Shown: positions 11,690-24,307 of the stretch, in pieces
Position numbering within the stretch: the stretch's first letter is position 1
Layout of the letters: every line of letters starts with the position of its first letter
Origin: Escallonia rubra
Taxonomy: Eukaryota > Streptophyta > Magnoliopsida > Escalloniales > Escalloniaceae
Direction of reading: 5' to 3'
Assembly: GCA_033065855.1 (NCBI GenBank)
Contig: JAVXUO010001548.1
Span: 678,596-742,595, forward strand
Length of the DNA stretch: 64,000 nt
Program-made: the position numbers and the translations under genes
The notes under the pieces: generated by a model
What the model saw: only the letters and a program-made list of their open reading frames with translations
What the model was told of the DNA's origin: nothing
The model's database searches: none

Positions 11690-12830
11690 GTTTGTTCGAA
11701 AAACCCATTAAATATTTTAAAAGGTGTTTTGTGTTATTTTTGGGTGTGTAATGGTACGTTAGGCATCATAGGTATTTTGGTAATTTGACACAAGTCCGTC
11801 GGTATTTTGAAAATTTCACTTACCAGGAAAATTTTAACAGTTGGGCATGATCGAGCATCAAGATTTAACACCCATATGATTTGCCATTTAGGTTTTTCGA
11901 TAGACAAGAGCTAGGACCGACTTTTGAGCAAGTACTAGAACCAGTTGTTGAGTCAGGTAAATACTCTTACCATGTTCCTCCGTAAACCCTACTTTCTAAT
12001 ATATGTAAATTTATACATGATGTTATCAAATGAAAGTTTTAAAGTCTTTGTATTGCTTTTGCCTTCGTGTTAAATTGTTTGAGGAGAAAATGAATTCAAA
12101 ATGGCATGAAATGTTTCTATTCATAGTGGTTTTAAATTTGGTTTATGTTGAACGAGATAGTAATTCTGACTTTGCTGTTGTGCCCCATATTCACGGAAAA
12201 AAGTTGGATTGTAGGTCCTGATCGAAGGGACCATGCGTTGACGCACAATACTGTTGCTTGTGTTGCATCCCTGCGTCCACAATAATTTTATCCCGGTTCG
12301 AAGAGGGATTGTGGGCCCTAGTCAGTGGTCTTGTACCCTGACTGAAGCATACCTAAGTTGTTATTAATTGTGGTAGCTGTTTGATGAGCCTTCTTGATGT
12401 CTTACTTCAGTTTTGAGAATCTTTTTCTGCAAGTACATAAGTATATATATAATGAAGCAATTTTTCGTTATGGTGATATTGATTTCCTGGTTTTGAAAAG
12501 AAAATTCGTGGCATACTTTATAACCCTCAAACCTATTTTAGGGAGATGGTATGTGTGTTTATTGGGCCCCCAGCTCACTCTTTTATTAATGTTTTCAGGT
12601 GACTAGATAGTTGAACCCGACGTTCTTGAGGGTCAAGAGGACGGAGTCGCTGGTGATGGTTGTTAGGCGATTGAAGTTCTCTTAGGGCATTGATAATATT
12701 GTATGGCATTGTAGTACTACTTAATGAGAATTGGATGGAGCATAGATCTCCATAGAATTTTAATAATTTTTTTAGTTGATAAAATTGCTTTTTAAGGCTA
12801 GTACTAATAAAGATATGATATATACTTCTT
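11690..12830 (+). mobile_element. Gypsy LTR-like segment, copy 2
   Basis: Shares ordered blocks with copy 1: TGTGCCCCATAT (12179), ACGCACAATACTGTTGCT (12240), GGGCCCTAGTCAG (12314) and a downstream CAGGTGACTAG. It ends where minus-strand Copia sequence begins near 12838. Family by resemblance only; fossil, no coding parts. Confidence 0.45.
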
Positions 12831-12837
12831 ATCTCCA

Positions 12838-14025
12838 TTGTTTAAGGTAATCATGAGTTTATCTTTGCCTTTGACCGGAATCTCTGATGAGTCTCCTAAG
12901 GTAACTTCTCCTATGATTGTCTCATCTAAATGTGCAAACAACTCTATTCGGCCGTACAAGTGGTTGCTGGCACCAGCGTCGAGATACCAAGTATATTTGA
13001 TATATTCTTCATTTTCTCTGTAAGTGAGAAAATTAGAATTTTCCACAATTTTCTCTTCAGCTTTTATAAAATATTTTTTTTCCATCTTAGGAGCTTATAT
13101 GATATGCATTCATAACTCCAATGGCCATATTTTTTGCAATCATAACATTGCAACTAAAATTGTCACCTCATTGTTGAAATCTGTCTCTACCTTTATTTCT
13201 AAATCCTCAACCACGACTATATATTTGATAGTCTTCATTTGTTTAGCCTCTTTCAAAAGATTGTCTACCACGTCGACGTCCACCACGTCCACCTCTGTAG
13301 CTACCACAATTTCCTCTACCTCGTCCGTGGCTACTATAAACTTGATTTTCACCAACATATAATTTGCTTTGCAAAGTTTGCTCCAAATTACCAATATTTT
13401 TTTGTTTTGATTCATTCCTTGCTCATGATCTTGAAGAGAACTCACAAGCTCATCAATAGAAAATCATAACAAATCTTTTGATTCTCTAATGGCAGCAACG
13501 ACATAATCAAAATTTCACGTCAGAGAATGTAGAAGTTTTTCCATTACCCTGACATCATTAAGAGTTTCTCCATCTCTTTTCATCTCATTTGCCACCTTTT
13601 CCAAAGGAGTTATGTACTCATTTATATTTTCTGAACTTTGTGATATTACCGTCTCAAATTCAACTCTGAGTGATTGAAGCCATGCCTTTTTAGCCCTTTT
13701 GACTCCTTGTAGAGATTGCTACAGAATATCGCACGCATCCTTTGATATATGTCTTCATGTCTATTATGTTTTCAGAGGTTGATTCGTCAACTCCTTGAAA
13801 TTTTAAAAGCAAGGTCTTCTTATGCTTCTTGCGTGATTCTTTTAACGCCATCTTCTGGGCGTTTGACAAAGCTATTTTGGCAGCCACATCTGCAGGCTCG
13901 GTGTACCTGTCTTCAACAATTTCCCATAAATCTTGTGACCCAAGTAGGATTTTCATTTGGATGCTACAGTTCCCATAATCCGCCTTTCGCAATTTTAGGA
14001 TCTGAGGCTTAATTATGTTGGCCAT
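12838..14025 (-). mobile_element. Copia retrotransposon fossil, gag to protease part
   Basis: On the minus strand the gag start at 14025 reads MANIIKPQILKLRKADYGN, followed by the GSQDLWEIVE region typical of Copia gag. The protease part near 12980-13060 shows YLDAGASNH. The fragment is old and broken in several places. A TRIM has landed exactly at the gag start (14026-14384), and sequence to the right of the TRIM (to about 14870) may be the leader or LTR of the same element. Confidence 0.8.
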
Positions 14026-14384
14026 TGTTGGCAGATCGGAGGTTGGCCGGGTCCATCTACCCTTTGTGTACTCGACCGTGTGCGCTGGCTACTGTGCCAG
14101 GATTATAAGGAAATGAAGTTGTGCCCTTACTAACAGTAATTGCTTTTGTGCAGTGGTAAGCGCTTGAACCTAACAATTGGTATCAGAGCAGCTCAGGGGT
14201 TTGAGTCCCCCGGGGTGTATCTGGGGAAGGGATTGTTGGCTGATCGGAGGTTGGCCGCGTCCATCTATTCTTTTGTGTACTCAACCGTGTGCGCTGGTGC
14301 TGTGCCAGTACTATAAAGAAATGAAGTTGTGCCCTTACTAACAGTAATTGCTTTTAGTGCAGTGGTAAACGCTTAATCCTAACA
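14026..14384 (+). mobile_element. TRIM element (359 bp), structurally whole
   Basis: Two closely matching repeats (14026-14175 and 14234-14384, about 150 bp, TGTTGGC...CTAACA) surround a primer site TGGTATCAGAGC (14178-14189) and a purine tract GGGGAAGGGAT. Flanks are GCCAT on the left and ACCAT on the right, a 5-bp duplication with one difference. It has no coding capacity. The few differences between repeats suggest a moderately recent insertion into the Copia fossil. Confidence 0.9.
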
Positions 14385-14875
14385 ACCATATCGTCACTTT
14401 ATTGAAATGTAGACACGAACTTATATCTTTGATATCACTTCTAAAAATGTAATGGACTTAATATGACTACAAAGAAGATTACACTCTAAAACACTCTTGA
14501 GCAAAATATATTTCTCACACAAACTTGGTGTTTCAACACACAAATATTTTTCTCTTTTCTGTCTACACTAACTGCTATCTATTTTTCCTCTCAAGCTTCT
14601 GATTCTCTATATCTTATACTATGGCTAATTGCTTCCTCCATGTCGTCACTGCCATAATACTTCCCCCAAGTCGGCACACCCATAATAAATTGAGCAATGA
14701 AGATTCTTCTCGAGTCAACAATTTTAGCTCATGCACCCTTTTTTTTAGCCAATCAGATTAATCCTTCAAGGTTAAGATTTGTGGTTATCCATAGTTTCAT
14801 TAACTATGAAGAGTTTGAACTTCTAACAGTCAGCACTTGAACTCACATTTCTCACAATGTTTAATATTTGACCGT
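14385..14875. other. Probable leader/LTR remainder of the minus-strand Copia fossil
   Basis: AT-rich, no supported gene. A minus-strand GTGATATCAAAGAT near 14437 resembles a worn primer site, which would fit a Copia leader upstream of the gag at 14025. It ends where the plus-strand Copia LTR starts at 14876. Confidence 0.35.
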
Positions 14876-15278
14876 TGTTAATAAATTAGGGTCAATGGAC
14901 CTATTATCCGCCCAATAACAGATAATGTGTATTTGTTAGTCTGGATTATTACAGTTAATTAGATGATATTTATCTCCTAAGTGTTTGAGGTAAAGTCATC
15001 CTCTATTACTATCTCTATATAAAGGCTAGAGATATCCCAAGAAAAATAAGTGACAGACAATAAGTCACAAGACAATCACTCTCTCTAGAGCATCACCGAG
15101 CTTTAGGATTTGATTCATGGACAAAGAACTCGACTATAGTAGTCGTTTTCGTACCTGCGATAAAGATCAAACGTGTTAGAGGCTCGTAACAACAAGGATC
15201 CTTCGTCGGAATTTTTGGGGACTTCGTAAGGTATGTTTCTGAACCCACTACATGGTAGGCACATTATTTTTTTTAACA
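14876..15278 (+). repeat. 5' LTR of the Copia element
   Basis: 403 bp with TG...CA ends, an AATAAG-rich region near 15045 and a primer site immediately after. The matching 3' copy is 29947-35600 without the CACTA insert. Confidence 0.85.
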
Positions 15279-16735
15279 TTGGTATCAGAGCATGATTAAT
15301 TGTTGATTCATCTTTAACATGCTAGAATGAATAGTGTGCATGTTGCGATTTTTATTTCTCGAATACAATATATGAGACCCATCAAGAAAAATTCAAAATT
15401 TTTGTACATGTTATTCTGAAAAATAATTATATGATTTTGTTCTTCTATGGTTGAGGATGAACTCCATAAAATGTCGTGATTATTGGATGCATGGTTTGTG
15501 AGAACTCACGATTTTATTTTTATCATGCACGGTTTGGAGCAAGATATTTCGTTTTTATCATAGTCGGTTGATACATAATTAATCTATGTCGCATATGATT
15601 TACAATGATATATGACATGCATTATTTGGCTTAAAAACGAGAGAGATATGGCCTTCGAAAGTTGGCATCGCGGCTGTTGGAAGAATTAGGGGTTTTTCAT
15701 GAAGAAGATGAACAGTGCACACGAGCGCCACGCACTCAAGCCGAGCTGCCATGCGCCACCTAAGCCACAGACATGTCCCACGCACCAAACCAGAAGTACA
15801 CTCGCCATACGCGCGAAAAGCCACACTGCCACGCGCCAGCAAGGCTGTAGGCACGCACGTACCACGCGTAGGCTGCCTCCACTCGCCACCACGTGTGCGC
15901 GTGCTTCACACGAGCCCATCAAGCAACATCACACGCTGCCCCACGCGCACGGCGGTGCGTGGGGGCGTGTGAAGGTTTTTCCGGTAGATACTGACCTCAC
16001 CGTCGGCTCGTGGAGCCTTGTCTTGGCTTTCAGAGTTTTTCTATGATGTTAAAATTACCTTTATACCCTCTATGTGTATTCTGTTTAAGTTTTAAACGAA
16101 GTTTTCTAAAGAAATTAGTTTTAAAAAGTTTGTTTTATACACACAAAATTTCCTTTAATTCTAGAGGGTATATTAGAGTTAAATTTACTATTTGTCATCT
16201 TTTCAGAATTTATCTCTCATTTTTTTGGTTATTTGTGAGTATTTTTTGTGGTCCCAAAAATACTACGAATAATGCGCAAATATTAATATTTGCACTTCGT
16301 GGGCAGAAATAAATAGTTTGGAGAGTTATATGATATAGATAAATTCTTTCTTATTTGTTACATGCTTGTCTTGGTTTGCATTATGGTTTAAATATACTTT
16401 TGTTAAGGTATATTTGTTGAGTTTTGGTAAGCCCACACTTTTTTAAACCCAATTTCAAGGCATTCGCGCCCGTTTCCTTGGAAGGAAGATGTGGCCTATT
16501 CATCCATTTAATTGCCCGTAAACTTGTTTTTGAGCATGCTAGTTTTAGGTTAAATGGATGGATATTAGATTGGTATTCTAAATAAACCAATCTAGATGGT
16601 ATAAATAATGTCTTTTCCATGGGAGATGATTACGAGCTTAGTGAATTTTTGATTTCATGATGTGAGGAAGGATAATATTTTTCAATTGAATTTTTTGAAA
16701 TAAATAGAAGGATGTATAAGTAATGTCTTTTCCTT
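15279..16735 (+). other. Copia leader region
   Basis: Non-coding stretch between the LTR and gag. A GC-rich block at 15700-15975 is dense in CACGCGC-like words and gives several open frames on both strands by composition alone. The rest is AT-rich. Confidence 0.5.
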
Positions 16736-19220
16736 GTGCAAACTAATGTAGTGAATAGAATGGCCACCAAGAATGTCATAGCTGATGTCGTTAAGGGTGA
16801 GAAATTTAACGGGGATAATTATGATGTTTGGCACAAAAAGAAGAAATTCATGCCGAATGAACAAGAGCTCGAGAAGCACTTGACCAAGGAGATGGTTGTG
16901 CCCACTGAGGGGAAACCCCTAAGAGACCACGCTGCCTACCAGAAATGGAATGAGAAAGATCGTAGTGCGCGCTATACCATGTTGAGCAGCTTGCAAAATG
17001 ATCTTATTGGGCAATTTGATGAACTTCTAACTTGCAAAGCTTTATGAGATCAGCTCAAGTTCTCTTTTGGTGGAACCTCAACTACGCGGCTTCGTAGTCT
17101 TGTGATTAAGTTTGAGGAATAAAAAAATGACCCTAAGCATACCATGAGTGAACATCTAAGGGTGATGTCCAATATGATTGGTAAACTGAGGGATGCTGGC
17201 CATGCTCTCACAGATGAGCAGTAAGTCAGACCTGTCATAAGGTTCCTTCCTGCCTCATGGGCCAATATGAAACATATATTGACATATAGTGAAAACATTA
17301 GGAAATTTTCTGATGTTTCACAGCATGTCATCCTTGAGGTCGAGACTCGAGATGCTGACAAGACCCGTACTTATGTCGGGCAATGCAAATGGCAAGTGTG
17401 GAAGACAAAGTAAGAAAGGTAAGAAATGCGAGGCTAGCACTTCTGCTCCAACGGAAGGGAATATGAAGAAATGCAAGAGAGGAAAACGTGGTGGGAAAAA
17501 TGATTTGTCTAAAGTCAAATGCTTCAACTGTAAATCAAAAAGGACACTTTGCTCAGGTGAGCCGAAAAAGGTACCTTCTGAATCTCTCTCTCAGTTATAG
17601 GTTTACTTACATGTGATGGTTGCTCATTCCCAACCCGTGTGGTTTATGGTTACAGGTGCAACAAAACATGAAGCACGTGATCGAGAGAGATTCGTAGATT
17701 ACCACCGGATTTCAATGGGAAGCAAACATATCTTCATGGGAAACAATAGCTCCGAGGAGGTGCTAAGGGTTGGTTCTTACCAGCACAAGTTGTGCACTGG
17801 GCGCACATTGCTTCTTGAGGATGTGCGATATGCACCCACTGTTCGGGTTAATCTACTTTCAGTTACTGCTTTATTAGACAGTGGTTTTTCCTTTATTTTA
17901 GGGGTAATAAGTTGAACATCTTTTTGGATGATGTTTTGTTCGGACATGGTTTTCGCATGGATAGTCTTTTTTAATTGATTTTTGATTCTCTGTCCTCTTA
18001 TTCTTATGTGGTGAATGATAATATTGTGAATGATTCTACCACATGCCATGCAAGACTGGGCCACATAGGCCAAGATAGAATGACTCGTTTGGCTAGAGAA
18101 GGCCTTTTGGGCCCACTCGCAAGAGTCAATCTACAAACATGCGACGCTTGTTTGGCCGGTAAAGCATGTAGGAAGCCTTTTGGAAAGGCTGTGAGAGCAA
18201 CTCAGCCACTTGAGCTAGTTCACTCTGACATATGTGGACCTAGTAGTGTAAAGGCACGCCATGTCGCCTCTTATTTCCTTACACTGATAGATGATTATAC
18301 GCGATATGATTATGTGTATATGATATCTCACAGTTATGAAGCTTTGGATTGTTTCAAACGCTTTATAGTAGAGGTTGAGAATCAGAAAGAGAAGAGTTTA
18401 AAAAACTCTTCGCACTGACCGGGGATGCGAATATTTGTCCTATCATTTTAAAAAGTTTTGTGAGGAAAAAGAAATATGCATGCAACTTACTATTTATAAT
18501 ACTCCATAACAAAATGGTGTTGCGGAAAGAAGGAATAAAACATTGTTAGATATGGTTAGGTCTATGATGACGCAAGCAAATCTTTCAATATCTTTTTGGG
18601 GGGATGCGCTTTTGACTGCAACCTATATACTTAATCGTGTGCATTCACAGTCAGTCAAATCCACCCCATATGAGCTTTGGAATGGCCAAAATCCAAATTT
18701 GGATAACTTGCGCCCATGACGCTCAGCAGGTTATGTTCACAGTACATCTCATAAGTATGGGAAACTAGAGCCTAGAGCTAAAAATATTATCTTCTTAAGG
18801 TATTTTGAAAAATCTAAAGGCTATGTGATGTATGGTGAACATCCAAATGATGGAAAGACTGAAATAGAGTCTCGTGATGTCGATTTCATAGAGAGTGATT
18901 TTCCTAGCATTGGAGACGCGAGTAAGAATCTTGACCTCTATGAGTTAGAGGAGGTTGAAGCCACTTTACCATCTCCAAGCGAAGGTGGGAAATTAGTTTC
19001 TCATCCGGTTGTCGCTGAAGATAGTATAAGTGACCATCAACCTAGTGGGACCATCCCAGACAGTGGGAGCACACCACCAAGACCATTAGGTTAACAAAAT
19101 TCTCAACTGCGTAGAGGTGCACGGGGAAGAGTTTTATGTCGTCGTTTTGAGATTGACGGAAAAAATTTAATGTGCACTCCAACTGATGAAGATGAGCCCA
19201 CTTCTATAGAAGATTTCGAC
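16736..19220 (+). mobile_element. Copia gag-protease-integrase parts (fossil)
   Basis: Recognisable parts in order: gag (about 16757-17560, with KFNGDNYDVWHKKK), a worn zinc-knuckle region near 17520, protease region (17613-17915, ending LEDVRYAPTVRVNLLSV), and integrase. The integrase shows the zinc-binding HARLGHIGQDR...CDACLAGK part near 18050-18170, the catalytic-core region HSDICGP and LIDDYTR, and the later NGVAERRNKTLLDM. The coding region is broken in several places and ends where Gypsy LTR sequence begins. Confidence 0.85.
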
Positions 19221-22189
19221 ACTTTTGAATTCTTGATTTTAATTTATGTATTATCCTTGCATATTGTAAATCTATTGTAAAATTTATGGGACTTTGATTT
19301 GAGTTGAAAATATTAATAGCTATTTTTGGACTTTTCTTGTATTTAAAGATATTATTTTAATTCAAAAATATTTAAAAATTTAAAAAATTCACATTTTGAC
19401 TTTTTATAATGTTTAAGTTATAAAAGTGTTTTATTATAATTTATTTTTAATTTTTGGATATCGTTACGTATTAAGTAGCGTATAGAATGAGCACGTTTTG
19501 GGTAGACGATATTATAGTTTATAGTATATTAGAGATAGATTGTGTTTAACAAATAAATTGTCAATTTAGGTTGATTCAAATGATTATTGATCGAGGTTGT
19601 GTAGCATTGCTTAGCTTGGTTCGAGGTAAGGATTTTCTCTCCGAACCATATATCATTATCTGATTTTAAATCCTTTATTATAACAGTTTTACAGACTACA
19701 TTGAATGTTGATTTTTATGATTGATATAAAAATGTTTTTAAACTGCCCATGAAATCCTAATTTGAGTCGTTTAGCGATCGTTTGAAATCCTGATTCATAC
19801 TTTTCTGTGTATTGACTCAATCATCGTAAAATATTTTCAATTCTATTTATTACTTCTCAATGTTGACATGAGTTAGTAATATGGGAGTTATAAGGATGAT
19901 GCGTATTTTTGGCGTTATAAGGATGGTCTGTTGATTGGGTTAAACTAGTACCTAAATGGACTAGTCAGTGTACATATACATATGTAAAGCATATCGAGCA
20001 CTGCCGGGGTAGCTTTGCTACATCGTACTACTCATGTTCAATGTTATCCATTCCTGTTTTATATTACCTGAATTGTTTTGAATGACTACCGATTTAAGAT
20101 ATTAAGTTGATACTCATCCCTATGTTTATATTGAAATGCAGTGGTTTTCTTTGCAAACCCTTTTAAAATTATCATTTGATTGTATATAGAAAATCAATTG
20201 AATTGTTTCGTTTATCTGTTTAAAAGTTGTTATTTGGTTTAAAGGTAAAATCGTCCGGATCTTTTTTTTGTTGTTTAAATCCTTAATCGACCTTACTGGG
20301 CTCTCGAAAGCTCACTCTCCTTTGACTTCCTTTTCCGCAGCTGATAGCCAGCATTAGGTTGCCCGAGAATGGATTAGAGTCGAGTGAAAGAGAAAAGGAT
20401 TTAATTTTGGGTATTAATTATTAGAACCCCTGCGCGGGTAATGATTATTATTTTTAAAAAAAATAGACTTAGATTGATGTATCATTTATGACAGTCTACT
20501 GAGAGTATGATTTGATTAAAGGTTTAGCTGCTCTGATGATCACTGTCCATTTGGTTATGAGGTTATCATTCTCTTAGTGTCATTGATCGATTGAGTGTTA
20601 ACGTTTCGAGAAATTTCGGGATGTTACAGTTGGTATCAGAACATATGTATATGTTTATGTAAACTTTAGAAGCGTGTGAGGGAAAACCTAAGTTTCAACA
20701 AGAGAGTTAGGGAAAAACTTTAGTGACTTAGTTGAACCTTAGTACTGGCCAGATATTTGAGGGTGTAGTGAAAACATAGTGGTTACATCGTTTGATTTGA
20801 GGCATTGGTGTGTGAGTGCTTATAGGAATTGGCTAAATATTTCGAGGTTGAGAAATGATATCCGGTTGGTTGGAATATGAAACCCTAGGTTATACTCGAA
20901 ATCACATAGTAAAGTTAAATGTCCTCAGCTGCTATTGATGTTCTCGGCTCATATTTTGGAGGTTAATTGTAAGATTCGGTGATACTTTCGTTTGGGAGTT
21001 ACATAGTGAATGCGTAGTGCTTGGATATTATTGGTTTGTAAAATTTCGAGGACGAAATTTTTATAAGGAGGGAAGAGTGTAATATCCCGATATTTTTAAC
21101 TATTTAATCTAAAACTTTTAGCTGCAAATTTTTTTTAGCATCGATATTTTTAATTAGCAATTTTTAGCGATGGCTAGTGTAGCGGGGTTATCTAACAAAC
21201 CCATTAAAATTCTTCTAACACATAAACTATAGTAAATAATTTATTTGGGCCTTTTTGTAATAAGAGAAAGTTGCGGGTAAAAATTAGAATACCTAACGAA
21301 AGTCTAGGGGGTTTTTGGTATTTTTCCCATCTAGGGTTTTATGATACATATAAATATAACTTGTTTAGGCAGCCGTCCAAGCACCCTTTCTATTTTTATG
21401 ATATACTTATACGGTAGAGAGAGATAGAGAGATGGAAAGATGACTTGAAGAAGAAAAGTTTTCTGGCAAATTTTGCGGTAAGTTCTAGCCTTGTCTCTCT
21501 AGTTTTCTTTCAATGATTTAAGGGATTAATGGGTAACTGTAAACGGGTGTATAATCAGTGTGTCTATCGTGCGTTTAGTGTGAGTATTGTGGGTGCAAGA
21601 GAGAGAGAATAACTGTGAGGTTGCTATGGTTCAACGTGTGTGAGTGTTGTGCGTGAAGTGGCTGCCATAGTGTGTGTTGTGTTTGGGTTTAAAGGGAAAA
21701 GGGATATGGATGTGGGTATCCATGGCTGCCGTGGATGTATGCTTTGGCGTAGCCATGGTTTTTCCAAGGGGAGCACTAGATCATCCATGGAGAGAGGAAA
21801 GAGGGGCCGCCTTGGGTTGGATCTGTGTTGACGTGCACTACAAGAAAAGAAGACTTTTGCGACGGAAAAAATTCCGTCGCTAAAAGAGCTTTCAGCGACG
21901 GAAAGAATTCCATCTCTAAAAGCGCTTTCAGCGACGGGTTTCACCATCGGTAAAAGTCCGTCGTTAAAAACGTTTAGTGACGGACAGTTTCGTCGGTAAC
22001 AGGTTATGCCGACGGACTAAACTGTCGCTAAAATTTTTAGAGAAATTTATAATTTTGGATGGTTTTTTAAAAAAAATTAAGCGACGGAATGGTATCGTCG
22101 CTAAAATTTTCGTAAGTAATAGTGTTAAAAAAACTTTTACCGACGGAATGATTATGTCGCTAAAAGTCCGCCTTAAAACAGATCAGATC

Positions 22190-22385
22190 TGCTTTATTTC
22201 TCCCATTTCTCTCTCTCTGTCTCTTATCTCTCACCCACCGACGTTCTCACCTCCGGCAACCCACACCTCGGTGACACCCCCGTCCCCCCCCCCCCCCCCC
22301 CCCGACGCCGCGCCACCTTTGGCGACCCTCACGGCACTAACTCCGACCAGATCTACTAGTCCGGTACAGATTTTAGTTCAATTTT
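22190..22385 (+). other. Pyrimidine-rich leader with a poly(C) run
   Basis: A CT-rich stretch (22195-22260) leads into an uninterrupted C run near 22284-22302, then a GC-rich block. An open frame across it (21977-22390) is proline-rich because of the C run and is not considered a gene. Confidence 0.5.
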
Positions 22386-22839
22386 TATAGTAGCCAAATC
22401 CTGCAATTGAACTACTTTGTAGTTGAATTTCCATTCAATGATACTGAACTTGAATTGAGATACCTGCGAGTGTTGAAAATATGAAATAAAATAGAAGAAG
22501 TATGTCCATGAAATGTTCTTTAAAGGTTGTATGCTGGCTATATCTTTTATTATACTTCAGCTTCCAGCATTGCTATAGGGTAAGCAGTTAATGGCTGATG
22601 CTTTAGGTAATTAGGTTACTATAGAGCAAGCAGTTCATGGCTGATTCTTGGTTTCCTGATTTGAGTTCCCACATCTTGTTAAAGGTGCAGTTATGTTAGA
22701 TAGATTAGGTCTAGAGTAAGTTAAAATGCACCATCTTTCAGGAGTTTCACAGCATGCAAGTTTAGGTTGTTTGTCCCATTCAATTTTCTGTGCTTGTAAC
22801 CCTTAAAAACTTTTTAGGTTTCCTGATTGCGAAGATGCT

Positions 22840-23600
22840 GCAATGCTACTAGAACATCAAGGATCAGTAAAACAGTGGCTCTGCCTAAAAGTCTTATTAT
22901 TTGAAAGATGTAAGATGCAGGCAATTGGTCTTCACTTTGAATATGACATGGCAGCTACTCTATAGCCCCCACAATCCTGGTGGTCGAGCTACTATTAAGA
23001 AGGATGTTAGTTGCTAGCTTTGCAAGGAGAGTGGTCATAAGAAACTTGATTGTCCAAAATAAAAGACTTGGTTAGAAAAGAAGGAAGAGAAAGCAACAGT
23101 GTAACTCACTAGCTTTTAATTGCTTTGAACCCTTCTAGTTGATGTAACACTGAATTCTTTTGTGGCTCAAAATAATTGCTCTTATACCTCTCGAAAAAGA
23201 ATAATTAAAAGTAATATTTTACCTACCTTAAATGATAGCGCTTATGTAGATTATATTAGAAGCAAAGTGACAAAAAACTAGAGAAACGTGTTGCACGTAC
23301 TATTGATCTTAAAAAGATTATTTTCACTAATATTAGTGAGCCCCTGTCTCCAACCTTGTGTGGAAAAAGTCTTTTCATTACTTTCATAGATGACTACTCT
23401 CGTGATAGCTACGTTTACCTCATTAATCATAAATCCGAGTCAGTTCAAAATTTAAAATTGTTCAATACTGAAGTTGAAAAGCATCTCACGAAAGTGATCA
23501 AAATTGTTAGATCTGACCGACAATGTGAGTATTCTAGCAAACGTGGTGATGTTGATCCGTATATGGCACCCTTTTGCTGGATATCTATAGATTTGTGAAA
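22840..23600 (+). mobile_element. Copia fragment (gag zinc knuckle to integrase)
   Basis: Contains a gag zinc knuckle (CKESGHKKLDCPK near 23015-23060) and an integrase core part (LFITFIDDYSRDSYVYL near 23365-23420, then KIVRSDRQCEY). A different Copia lineage from the one at 16.7-19.2 kb, judging by the sequence. Broken in several places; no LTRs seen. Confidence 0.8.
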
Positions 23601-23620
23601 TTGTTGCACTGTACCCAGTT

Positions 23621-24222
23621 GGATTGAGATATATGTGATTTAGTTCTAATTGTTAGACTTCTTTATATCAATTTTCAATTCTTTATATAATTTTGTTAAC
23701 TGTGCACTGAGCATTTGAGAATTGAGATTGTTGACTGTGCATTGAGCATTTGAGAATTGAGATTGTTGACGGAGGATGGAATCCAATTGGATTGAGATAT
23801 ATGTTAGGAAGCACGGACACGGACACCGCGTCCAATCGACACCGATTGGCTTTATACTTGTGGACACTTCTTCAAAAGTTGTTCGACACTTCTTCAAGAG
23901 GTGTCCGACACGGTGTCCGGTAATTAAAAATTAAATCAATATCTATGGACACTGCTGAGAGGTGTCGGACACGTGTCCGGAGGTGTCGAGGTGTCGGTAG
24001 GTCTCAGACACCATACCTCGACTTATATGAGGTGTCGGTGCTTTCTAGGATATCTCTGATTTAGTTCTAATTGTTAGATTTCTTTATATCAATTTTCATT
24101 CAGACTTCTTTATATCAATTTTCATTCTTTATATAATTTTGTTAACTGTGCATTGAGAATTTGAGAATTGAGATTGTTGACGGAGGATGAGACCCAATTG
24201 GATTGAGATATCTGTGATTTAG
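23621..24222. repeat. Duplicated about 160-bp unit split by a MITE
   Basis: The unit TTGGATTGAGATAT...TAGTTCTAATTGTTAGA...TGTGCATTGAGCATTTGAG...TTGACGGAGGATG occurs at about 23621-23804 and again at 24050-24222. Smaller partial repeats sit inside each copy. Non-coding. Confidence 0.75.
23805..24047. mobile_element. MITE with AAGCACNGACAC inverted ends (243 bp)
   Basis: Left end TAGGAAGCACGGACAC matches the inverted right end TAGAAAGCACCGACAC. The inside is built of GACAC/GTGTC words. It interrupts the duplicated unit around it, with GATATATG-like sequence on both sides. The superfamily is not certain; hAT is possible. Confidence 0.65.
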
Positions 24223-24307
24223 TTGAATGGTGGGTTGTTGAAATTAGGTTAATTAGGTTAACGCGATATTTTTAGCACCCCCTGGAGTGAAATCGTAGCT
24301 CCGCTAC

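Noticed and set aside
21977-22390. 137-codon Pro-rich frame
   Set aside because: Created by a C run and CT-rich leader in CACTA subterminal DNA.
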